DNA of 17,963 bases from contig JAGTJL010000054.1 of the NCBI GenBank assembly GCA_020746875.1, positions 1 through 17,963 on the forward strand, given 5' to 3'. Source of the stretch: Rhexocercosporidium sp. MPI-PUGE-AT-0058. Lineage: Eukaryota; Ascomycota; Leotiomycetes; Helotiales. The notes beneath the pieces were generated by a model. It had not been told where the DNA came from, searched no databases, and saw only the letters and a program-made list of their open reading frames with translations. This document shows, piece by piece, positions 7,415 through 17,500 of the stretch (position 1 is the stretch's first letter; every line of letters starts with the position of its first letter). Made by a program: the position numbers and the translations under genes.

Positions 7415-7917
7415 CATGATGTCCCCTCCGACTACCGGAACGGCATCCAATGGCACTAATATGACCTGAAAAATTAGTGCATCTACCTCTAGAAACGGCT
7501 TGGTCGAGGCAGCGACTTGAAGACCTTCCCAAAAAAGGAGATCGAGAAGGGTCCCATGCAACAGCTGCAGAAGTAGATTGATCGAAACCGTGCTGAGTTA
7601 GATTAGGACGTGCCGTTAGACGAGCTGCCATTGACCGAGTGAGGAGATTTCGTCGCGAGGGCGACGGTGGGAGAGGCTATGGTGACAATTGGTAGTGTTC
7701 TTCATGATGTTAAGGGGTTTGTCAAGGATCATCCTGGTGGGAAGGCTCTGATCTCTTCCGCTATTGGGAAAGATGCTGCGGCGATGTTTAATAGTGGTGT
7801 TTATAATCATTTACATATGGCGCTTGATTTGCTCTCGACGATGAAGATAGGTATTTTGAGAGGCGGTTGAAAGTCGAAGCTTGGAAGGGGAATCGGATGT
7901 TGACGAAGAATATTTAG
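7415..7917 (+). pseudogene. Delta-9 (stearoyl-CoA) desaturase C-terminus with cytochrome b5 domain, broken
   Basis: This frame reads VPSDYRNGIQWH, then YD.K, KR.G..SDLKTFPKKEIEKG, MQQLQK, IDRNRAELD, DVPLDELPLTE and a cytochrome b5 domain. That is the order of the C-terminal third of fungal Ole1-type acyl-CoA delta-9 desaturases. HPGG (7730-7741) and the later YNH (His at 7808-7810) keep both expected haem-ligand histidines. In-frame stops lie at 7457 (TAA, Gln expected in HQYD), 7475, 7490, 7574 and 7604 (TAG) and 7640 (TGA). At least 7490, 7604 and 7640 fall where Trp is usual. All fit G-to-A or C-to-T transitions. A frameshift near 7868 moves the end into another frame (VEAWKGNRMLTKNI, stop at 7915). 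The membrane part and the histidine boxes of the catalytic domain are absent; SesA-like sequence lies immediately upstream instead. It is not functional as a desaturase. Confidence 0.88.
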
Positions 7918-8497
7918 TGGGGTTAGTTGGCATACAATAGAGTTTTGGCATCATAATAAGGTTGGGTGTGCTGGCAAGTCGAGTGTTTTTGGGTGAGGAT
8001 CAACTATATATGCAGTAGCAGAGCAGTTGCCATATTTCATTTTAGCGACCGGGTATGAAGAGCAAAGGCCGTAGACAAGAAAAAGGGCGTGAATGTCAAC
8101 AGGACCGAGCTCGTCAAGGAGTAGAGCAGTGCTGTGTGTTGCTCATGTGCACACGATAAACTGCGAAGTACAAACACTCGCTTAACGTAGCCGCTCAATA
8201 GCTCACTTGCTCGAGAAGACCGGCAAGTACCGGACTCCGTCCACGTCTCGAAGGTTTTGCCAATGCAGCTAAGCAAGCATGCGAGAAAGTAACCCGGAAG
8301 CGCGGATTCATGATGCATTTCCAATCACACACCCCGAACTCACATCAGGGACACAACAAACAATTCATAGCAAGGATAACTCGGGGTTGTAGCTAGTGCT
8401 TTCCTACTGCGGTAATGCATGTACCGGTTCAAGTCCAGTATATATAGTATGTACTTTGACCCGAGACCATTTCATCTGAGGTGTCTGAAGTGATACA
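7918..8497. other. Intergenic region upstream of the O-methyltransferase gene
   Basis: About 580 bp lie between the desaturase relic and the methyltransferase start codon. Only a 95-codon minus-strand ORF (8037-8324) of no recognisable character is present. A GGTTCAAGTCC string at about 8426 resembles a tRNA B-box, but no acceptor or D-arm pairing supports a tRNA. The right end holds a TATA motif. Confidence 0.5.
8439..8446 (+). promoter_or_regulatory. TATA motif before the O-methyltransferase gene
   Basis: TATATATA lies 52 nt upstream of the ATG at 8498. The spacing implies a short leader, so its role is only possible. The start-codon context TACAATGG has A at -3 and G at +4, which is favourable for fungal initiation. 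Confidence 0.35.
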
Positions 8498-9993
8498 ATG
8501 GATAAAAAAGCTCATAACTCTACCGATATGGCGTCTCTCCTCGAACTAGTTCAACAAGTACAGGTCGCTGCTGAAGCCGTGGCATCTGGAACTGGAGGAG
8601 GCGATAATTTGCAGCTAATGCAAGCAATTCAGAAGTTGAGCCGTGTCGCTGAATCTCCTGCTGAACGGCTGAAGAGAATCCTTTATCAGGTCTGTTAAGC
8701 AACACCAGGGATAGTTATGGACCTGAATCTCCTAACACAAAGTAGCTAGTACAAAATTCAATCGTTAGACTAGCAGTTGAGATGGGTCTACCGCCTGCTC
8801 TTGTCGAGGCAAAGGAGATGAGTGCCTACGAGCTTGCGGTGAAATGTGGTGCTGATAAGCTGTTGGTTGGTAAGATCTCCACCGTCATGTTCTCGTCGAT
8901 ATTGTCTGGATCCAGAGTGGAAGATTCGAGAGAACAAGTCTAGCTGATGGCCTAACAGTCCGAGTAATGCGAGTTCTCGCTGCAATGGATATGGTTGACG
9001 AAATAGGCGAAGAGCAATACCGAGCTAGCCCAACAACAGAAACCCTTGCATCAGTAACGTGGACAGGCGCTGTTCGATTCCAGTAAGTTCATCCGTCTAA
9101 AACCTGCCAATCAATTCATCCTTCTCACCACAATATCCATAACGTCGTGATGTCGGTGGTACTAATATCCAAGCAGACACGACGTACTCATCCCCACTTA
9201 CGCTAAACTCACAGAATACTACCGTGATAACAGTTTCCTCCCCTCGGAAAATACAGTAGTAAAATATGCCACCGGCGTCGATTTCTGGACATTCCTAAAG
9301 GAGCGTCCATCTCTTTATCAAGACTTCTCCGCCTACATGCGCGGCCGTAAAGACGGAAGCCCTCGCTGGCTCGACTACTTTCCCGTTTCAACGCAAGTAA
9401 GCGATTTGAGTATCGCTGAAGATGCCGTGACCCTTGTGGACGTTGGAGGGAATCTCGGGCATGATGTTCAGGTGTTTCGGGAGAGATGTCCTGATATTCC
9501 TGGGAAGGTAGTGTTAATGGACTTGCCAGTGGTGTTGAGGGAAATCAAGGATCCGTTAGTTGGGATCGAGAAGGTGGAGTATGATTTCTTCACTCCGCAA
9601 CCTGTTGTCGGTGAGAGACTTCCCCTTCCCTTCTGCCTCCTCTTTCTCGTTCGCAACTTCTGACTTCCTCCAGATGCGAAATTCTACATATTCCGCTGTA
9701 TCTGTCATGACTGGCCTGACGAGGAGTGTGTGAAATTCCTTGGCAATACCGTGAAGGCGATGAAGCCAGGCTATTCGCGTCTTTTGATCAACGACCATGT
9801 CCTGCCTAACATGGGAGTGGACCTCTATCCTGCGTTGCTAGATATGACGATGATGACGTTTTTCAATGCGATGGAAAGGACGGAGACGCAGTGGAGGACT
9901 TTATTAGGCAGGTTAGGTCTCGATATTGTGAAGATTTGGAGGCATAAGGCGGGTGGGAGTGAGGCTGTTATTGAGACCATGTTGAAGGAGTGA
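8498..9993 (+). CDS. SAM-dependent O-methyltransferase, COMT type (secondary-metabolism class)
   Basis: Five exons (8498-8689, 8746-8869, 8959-9082, 9177-9610, 9674-9993) give a 397-aa protein, the normal length for fungal class-II O-methyltransferases that methylate hydroxyls of polyketide or other phenolic products. The introns are 56, 89, 94 and 63 nt in phases 0, 1, 2 and 1. Three donors are GTAAGA, GTAAGT and GTGAGA; the first is a weak GTCTGT, but splicing there joins ILYQ to LVQNSIVRLAVEMGL exactly as the family requires. Residues 65-146 match the dimerisation and winged-helix part (VRVMRVLAAMDMVDEIGEEQ). The SAM-binding motif I is VDVGGNLGH at 234-242. The catalytic base is His303 in CHDWPDEE, with supporting residues Asp332 (INDHVLP) and Glu359 (MERTETQW). 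Start alternatives are Met1 (8498) or Met11 (8528); many relatives begin MASLxEL, so Met11 is possible. No stops or frame damage are seen, despite RIP-like changes nearby. No polyketide synthase or other biosynthetic enzyme lies in the window, so the substrate is unknown. Confidence 0.9.
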
Positions 9994-10163
9994 TGGCGAA
10001 GCTGTGCTCATGTCGCTCGCTTTCTTGAATTGGGATGTAAATTTGATGAAAAGTGAGAAGGAAGAGAGCAAGCAATCGTAGATGCAAGTACCTTCGTACT
10101 CACCTGGAAAGGGCCGATTTCATTACATTAATTCATGAGGCATAAGCATTTCCGATATGGCGC
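9994..10163. other. 3' region of the O-methyltransferase gene
   Basis: This stretch has no ORF. No clear AATAAA is visible, only A-rich words such as GATGAAAAGTG near 10045. It probably holds the transcript's 3' end. Confidence 0.4.
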
Positions 10164-10166
10164 TGA

Positions 10167-10412
10167 GTTGTAGTCCGGTCACGAAGGTTGCTGCTAGGTG
10201 ACACGCCGTCTTCCTTAACATTCACCTTCAAAGATGCGATGCCAGCCCCAATTTCGAGCACAATTGAGCAGGGTAACGAGGGCTACTTCGGCTTGATGAG
10301 GAGGGATATCCAGACGAAGTATAATAAGGCGAATACCCTTGCTTCAGGATTGAAAGAGTTTGTGGAAGCCTCTACTATCGCTCGTCTAATTCCTGCATTT
10401 GTCAACTATTGA
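10167..10412 (+). pseudogene. Unrecognised ORF fragment beside the AT-rich block
   Basis: The frame is open from after a TGA at 10164-10166 to TGA at 10410-10412, about 81 codons. Its middle reads FKDAMPAPISSTIEQGNEGY, then FGLMRRDIQTKYNKANTLAS and an ending ARLIPAFVNY. Composition and codon use look like real protein, with CpA/TpG at normal levels. The first ATG is internal (10236), so the 5' part is probably missing or lies in another exon; a candidate acceptor ending CTGCTAG is at 10196. I do not recognise the family. The AT-rich block begins within 100 bp of its end, suggesting a gene cut by transposon insertion or rearrangement. It lies about 170 bp downstream of the methyltransferase, same strand. 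Confidence 0.35.
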
Positions 10413-11346
10413 TTCTGCAAAGCGTCGAAAGACACTTTACCTCTTCTTGCGCCCGTGATTATTACTATCTTTCCTTCCGCAGCTCTTCTAAGCTTCTTAC
10501 TAGTATTAATAATATTATAAATGCCTTTTATAGCATTAATTTGAATATTAGTCGTTATTATAAATTAATAATATTTCCTTCTTATAAATTAAATACGTAT
10601 TAAAAGTAAATATATACGTTTAGGCTATAAGATAATATTATGCGAAGCTTATTTAATAAAAAAACTAAAAGATAATTTAGAACTGGCCGGGTATACTCCG
10701 GCTATATAGAAGATAATCCTAATCAGCCTAAGTTAATCTTTTAGAATCCGTAAATATCCCTTTTTAATTTATAATAATAAATACGAAGCTAAGCTTTAAA
10801 ATACGAAAAAATACGAAGACGAGGAGATAAAGAAAGCGGGAGAAATAGGATATAAGAAGACCGCGTATTAATTAAAATCGCTAGCACTGAAAACAAGCTG
10901 TACTTATTTTATTTTATTTTCTTTTAATTAATAATCCTTTTCTTATATTACGTATTATATATTGACTTTATTTGTAAAATACTTCATCTTACGTAGCTGT
11001 TCTTTCTTACTACTGGTAGATCGATTAAGAGAAAATATCCCTGGAGCAAAATTCCTTAAGCGTTTATAAAAGCTACTAAGTATATTAAGGAAACTTTAAT
11101 CTTAATAAAGACTAAACTTAGGATCGTATATATAATAGATATTTATTATTAAAAACCTATTATAGATTTATTAATAAGTCTAGTTTATTATTATAAAAAT
11201 TTGCACCAAGTAGCTAAGATATATTACGTTTAGCTTTAAAGCTTTATTATTAAGTTAATTATTATTATTAATATTTATAAAAATATTTTAACTTATAATT
11301 TTTATAATAATAATCTAATACCGATTTTAATTCTATCCTTAATTTC

Positions 11347-11397
11347 TGTTATGTATATGCCCATTCATTCTATCTGTACGGAATCGGGCCCGTAACA
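11347..11397. mobile_element. LTR-terminus-like segment
   Basis: A 51-nt, little-mutated segment starts TGTTATG and ends CGTAACA, giving a 7-bp inverted terminal match with one transition. It includes TATATGCCCATTC and the near-palindromic GGGCCCGTAACA. Ends of the type TGTTA..TAACA are typical of fungal LTR retrotransposons. The segment is too short to be a whole LTR, so it may be the 3' part of an LTR extending left, or a small solo remnant. The flanks show no target-site duplication, primer-binding site or polypurine tract that I can defend. Confidence 0.35.
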
Positions 11398-11510
11398 TAA
11401 GGGGGCCGAGGCTTCTACGGTATTAATAGAATTAGTCCTACTTATATTGTGGTGGGGTTGACCTCAGAGGTCCATTTGTCACGTGATTGAGCTGCGTCTT
11501 ACTGTATTTA
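11398..11510. other. Less mutated island next to the LTR-like end
   Basis: The sequence after the LTR-like end keeps GGGGGCCGAGG, a GACCTCAGAGGTC palindrome and a GTCACGTGATTG word, with normal CpA/TpG. It contains no ORF. It may be unique flank or internal element sequence that escaped RIP. Confidence 0.3.
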
Positions 11511-14500
11511 AGATAGCCTTTAAAGTAATATCCTTTAATAATAACGATTTTTACTATTATAACTTTTCCTTTTTATTTAAATTATATTTCTTTTCTCTTT
11601 TAATAAATTATACTTCTTAAATATATAATATCTTTAGTATTTATTAAATAAGTATTTTTTAATATTTATTTTATTACTCTTTTATTATGTGCTTAGTGTT
11701 TTTCCTTTTATATATTTTAATAACCGACGTAAAAAGTAAATAAAAAAGCTAGAATAAAGTACGTAGAAAAGCCTAAAGGCCTTTTATATTAATTATAAAA
11801 ACCGAAACTAATAAGTGCTCGAATTAATATAAACTTATTTACTTAGAGATTTCCTAGCCCTTAAATTAAAATTAAATACGGTACCTTAATGGTTTCTTAT
11901 AATATAACGAGAAGCATAAGAAGTTTAAAAGGAAATTATTTACTTTTAATATAAAAGTACTTAAATTATTAAAAAAGCTAGTTTTAATACGTAAAGTATT
12001 AATATTAAAAAGGTCGGACCGAAAATAGCCGGGTTACGTTATTAAAAACGCCTTAATTAATATTAAAGTATATTTAATACTTTAGAAAATAAGAAGTAAA
12101 TTATTTAAAATGAATCCGGCAAATTTTAACGTCGACTATACTTTTAGTAGGCGTATTTATTATTAATTTTTTTTTTGAGTTAGAGGCTTATTTTAAGCTA
12201 GCGAGACAGAGCTTAATAAAAAGGTATACGGGGTTTTATTTTATGTTTTTTTAATTAATTTTAATCTTAAGTTATTTTATACTGAGATTAATTTTAATAA
12301 TAATAAAGCTTTAATATTTAACGAGATTTATTTACTTTATTTAAGTTTATACGTTTATTTATTATAAAAATAAAAAGCTTAGACTTCGGCGTCTTTCGGG
12401 CTTTATTACCCCAGGAGAAGCTTGAAGTTATAAGATTTTTAATTTAATATTTTATTTATATATATCCTTTGTTTTCTCGAGCTTATATGTTCTTCTTTTT
12501 TTAATATAATATATTATATTTTTTATTCTTTTATTAATAATATTAAGCGTATTTACTTTTTCATAAATTATTAATTTTATTAAGAAAAATTAATTATATT
12601 TAAAAACGACGTTAAAAATAACGCCTTTAGCGATAATTCGAAGGGCAAGGAGCCTAAACGACTTATTAATAACTTCTTTATAATCTAAAGAAGCTCTGCG
12701 GCCCCGACTATAGACTACTTTATTATTAAGACTGGCTTTATAGGCTCTATAAGCTCTTTTACTTTTGTGCCTATTAAGCCTTTAATAAAATTTAATATCG
12801 CTGGAATTATTAACTTTACCTTATTATAATTACCGAGAACACTTATAAATAATGCTTTAATTATAAGTAAGAAAAAAAAGAGAAATAAAAGTAGCAATAG
12901 TAATTTATAATAAGATATATTTAATTATAATTAAAGCAGTAGCTATTTAAAAAGCTTTAGTATAAGAGCTCAGGCCGCCCCTTAAGCTTTACCGGCTTAT
13001 ATAATACTTACTCAGCTTATATACTTTTAAGCCACACTATATTCGCCTCTAAAACAGGGGGGGACTTAACCCCGCAATATAAGCTATATAGCACCGCTTT
13101 AGGCTTAAACCACTTCTGCTTAGGCTTTTTAATTAATATAACTTGCGTTAAAACAGTATAAACCTATTAAAACCTCTATATTATATAAAGTAAACGAAGC
13201 TTTAAGTAATTATTATTACGAATCTATTTTTAATAATATAATATTTTAATAACTTATATTTTAAGCCGCACGACTTGCCACGGACTTTATTAAAGGACCT
13301 TTTTATTTTATAATAGCTTAAGTTATATTAACCTTAGGAACTTTTAATTATTTATATTTTAATAGAAATAATATTATTAAGTTCTTTAAGATTTTAAAGT
13401 AACTTTTTACGACTTAAGATATTATAAATAACGCCGAAAAGAAATAATACGTTATAAATTATTACACTTTCGAAGTAGGCCGGAACATTAAGTGACTCTT
13501 CGACTTCTTTAATAGCATTTATTAAAAGTTAATTAAGGAAGTTATAAGAAAATATTAAACGTTCGACTTTAAGTAATATTATTATATTATGGAAAGGAAA
13601 ACACTAAGCACATAATAAAAGGGTAGTAAAGTAAGTGCTAAAAGGTAAACGTAGGAAATACTTATTTAATAAATATTAAAGATATTATATATTTAAGGAG
13701 TATAATTTATTAAAAAAAGGGAGAAATATAATTTAAATAAGAAAGAAAAGCTAATATAATAAAAACCGTTATTATCGTTAAAAGATATTATTTTAAAGGC
13801 TATCTTAAATGTAATAAGATGTAGCTTAATTATATAATAAATAGACTTTTAAAGTTAATCTTATTATATGCGTCCTTTTCTTAAAAAACTTATGCTCGAC
13901 CTCGAGTAAAGAAGTAAGAATTAATATTATAATTTTAAAGCTTTAAATACTTAAAGGAAAATGTATTTAAGTAAAAATAAATAAGTATTAAGTAACTTAT
14001 ATTTTACTTTTAAAAGTAAATAATTGTCTCGCTTAATACCTTTAAATATTATCTTTTATTTTATTATTTTTTTTTTCTTTTTTTTTTAATAATTTTATTA
14101 CTTTTTTTTTTATAATACTCTTAAAAAAGCTTTACGCGTTTTTTTACACTTATATTAATTTTTCTATACTTTTTAATACTTATTATATTGTTTTTATTAC
14201 TTAAACTTGCCTTTTTAAATATTATATTTAAATAAACTTTAATTTTAATAAAATTAAAATAACTCTTTTAAAATAAATTAACGTATAATTAATATTTTAA
14301 ATAAATTCCCGACTTTTTCTCTTATAACGTAAAGACTAACTTTTCTTATAAAATAAAAATTAATCCTTATAATACGTCGGATTCGTCGATATTCTTTTAT
14401 ATTTTAAGTTAACGTGTCTTTAACGACTTTATTTCTTTTTTATACTTTTATTTTAACGAATTTTTTATAAACCTTTTTAACTTCTTAATTATTATTAAAA

Positions 14501-17500
14501 ATAAAAGGAAATATATTAAGAATATATTAAAGAAGTAAAAATATATAAATATATAAAGTTAAAAGTAAATAAGTAGTCGAAAGACAATCTTTTTATTTTT
14601 AAAGTTTAAAATATAATAAAAAAGTAAAAAAAAATTAATTAAAATATTTCTTTTATTAATTTAATTAAGTCTTTTTTTTACTTTTGTCTTTTTCTTTTTA
14701 TTTTTACTTTTTTAATAAGTTAATATTAAATAACGACAAAGTTAATCTTAAATAATTCCCTTTTCTTTTATTTTAACGGTTATTATATTAAATAAAAGCG
14801 TCGATAATATTTTAATAACTTTTTATTATATTTTTTTATTATTTTTTAATAAATAAATAAATTACTATAAGCGATTAAGATTTATTATATTTAAAAAGGG
14901 AAAAGAAGGAATATTATGCTTTATATATTAACTTCGAGTTATTTAGTCTTCCTCGCAGTTTCTTTTTTTTTCTAGCGGTAAATTACGGAGTAAAAGCTTC
15001 TTAAGAATAACCCTTAAAGCTTTAATAAGTTATAAGTTATTTTAAACCGCCTTCGTCGTCGCTTTCCGTCGACTTATTTCTTATTATTAATTAATTAAAA
15101 AAAATAAAAGACTAAAAGTAAATTCCTTTTTATTTAATATTATTAACTTCTTTTATTTTAATAATTTTTTAATATAATTTAAAGACTTAAAGTAAAGGCG
15201 TAGCTTTAATTACTTTATTAAAATAAAAAGTGTCTTTAACTTTATTGCTTATTTTAAGCCTTTATTAATTATATTATAAATAACTTTTAAATTAATAATA
15301 TTAAGCTTTTTAAAAGTCCTTTTTTATTAAAATAACCCCTTTTTATTTAAAAGTAAAGTTCCTTTTTAAAAAACCTTATATTAATATAACTTTATAACGA
15401 CTTTAAAAGTAATAAAAGTATACCTTAAATACCTTTATAAGCTAGTGTAAACTAAATTAAATTTTAAGTCTAAAGAAAAAGTAAATATATTTTAAAGACA
15501 AAAGTAATAGTACTCTTTCTTAATCGATTAATATTTTTAGTTTAAGGGTTTAAAGACTAATATCTGGCTAAAAGAAGCTCTTAACCTAAAGTTTAATTAA
15601 TTTATTTAATAAGAGATAGCTTTATAAAGACAAAGGTAAAGGAATATTTATAAATAGCTTAAGTATTTATAATAAAGCATTATTTACTTATTTAAATCCT
15701 TTATAAAGTTATTACTGCGATAGAACCATAATAGTAATGTTTAAATTTTAATAAGTAAGATTTTAAAATAATTAAGGAAAAGACGTGTAGTTTAAATTAA
15801 TTAAAAATCTCCTTTTATATAAAGTGGTTTTACTTATTCTATTATTTTAAAATTAATTAATTAAAACTCTAAAGAAATAAAGTCGTTATTACTTTAATAC
15901 TTTAATATATTATTTAAAATGGCTTAAGGTAGGCTTGGCCTGTCATAATATTTAATTTGCTATTTTATACTTTTACTTTTAATTAAGTTATTATTATTAA
16001 CACTTAAGTAACGTAAAAACCTAGACTTAATAGCCGTTAATCGAGAGAACTTATAAAGTTTAATAATAACTCTTACGTTAAACTTTAGGCTTACGATAAC
16101 TCGACCGCTAATTTCCAAGGACTAATAGTTTAATTAAAAATAAAGCATTTATAATATAAAAGGTTAAAGGCGTAAAAAAAATATAAAAAAGCTAGAAATT
16201 TATAACTTATTAATTATATTTATTTTACTTATTTTTAACTTAACCGTTATAATCTCGGAGTATTAGACTCCGTTTTAAACACGTTATATTAAAGTTATTA
16301 ATATTTAAATAAACCTTTTATATTATTAATAATAAATTTAATAATCTTTATTATTAATATAAAATAATTATAATAACTTATCGCTTGTCACGCGTTTTAT
16401 TATTTATTTTAATATATAAATTAGTTTTATTTATTTAGCCTTATAAACTCTTTTAAATTTTAAGTTGTTTAATTACACGTAACCTCTTAATTATTATATA
16501 TCTTCTTTTTAAATTAATAGCTTATTTATTATAGTCTTAAGAGTTATTTTAATTAAAGTAAATATTTTTTATTATAAAGTGTTTAAATAATATTAAAAAA
16601 GAATTTCTAGTCTTTAATTACCTTTAAGGACTTATTATATAAGCTTACTTTAATAATATGTCTTAAGGGGTTATCGTCTTTAACGCTTAACTTATTAATA
16701 TATTAAGACTATTAACGCTTTAGAACGACTTATCGAAAGAACCTTATTTAATTTATTATTTAACTTTTTATAAAACTTAATAAAAAATAAGTATTTAATT
16801 AAATTTTATTCTTTTATAACGTAGGCTATAATCGACTTAATTTAATTAAACTATTTTATAAAGTTAAAACTTTCTTTAAGTTTCTTAAGGGCTTTTTTAA
16901 CTTTATAAAGTATTAATAATTACTATATATATAGGCTTTCGAGCTTATACGTCTAGCGTTAATAATACTGAATTATTCGAAGGACAGCTATTATAAATAC
17001 ATTGTTTAACTCGACTAAAATATTAATATTATTATTATAAAATAACTTATAAGTGTAATCGGAAGGTATTTATAGGCGTAAATAATATTTTAAGTATTAA
17101 AGGGATTTTTTATTATTTAAGAGAAAGCCCTTAATATTTTAATATATGCTTTTATTATTGTGTTTTAATTTTTATTCCTTTTATAAAATATAAAAGGTAC
17201 GTCTTTATTATAATTTAACGTTTAATAACGTTAAGCGACAAGTTATAAGAATTATAATAAGGAGAGGTTAATAGTATTAATTATGGCAATTAAGTTAGTT
17301 ATTAAAAGAATAAGTAATGACTTAATATTAACTTTATTTTATATAAGTTAGCCTTTTAAGTATTTTAATAATAATTTTATTATTTTATATAATTTATTTT
17401 ATAAGCTTTTTAAAGTCTTTAAGGCCTTATAAATTTCGCTTTTTAAAATTAAGTTTAGGCTAGTTTTTATTATTATTATATTAAGTTATTATTAAAAACT

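Noticed and set aside
7118..7561. 147-codon minus-strand ORF opposite SesA and the desaturase relic
   Set aside because: It is an antisense shadow; the plus strand shows clear homology-type motifs in the same interval.
8037..8324. 95-codon minus-strand ORF between the desaturase relic and the methyltransferase
   Set aside because: The translation resembles no known protein, and there is no promoter or splice support.
8372..8450. Possible tRNA around a GGTTCAAGTCC B-box-like string
   Set aside because: The T-stem has a mismatch, and no acceptor stem, D-arm or anticodon arm can be paired at the right distances.
9209..9798. Minus-strand ORFs opposite exons 4 and 5 of the methyltransferase
   Set aside because: They are shadows of a well-supported spliced plus-strand gene.
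5868..9993. A dikaritin/ustiloxin-like RiPP cluster formed by the repeat precursor and the methyltransferase
   Set aside because: No DUF3328 (UstYa/Yb) protein, tyrosinase or peptidase is visible, and the modules are 30-residue Cys-rich units rather than short repeated cores.
12715..12897. 60-codon minus-strand ORF in the right AT-rich block
   Set aside because: Low-complexity Leu/Ile/Phe/Lys translation with no conserved motif; expected by chance in AT-rich sequence.
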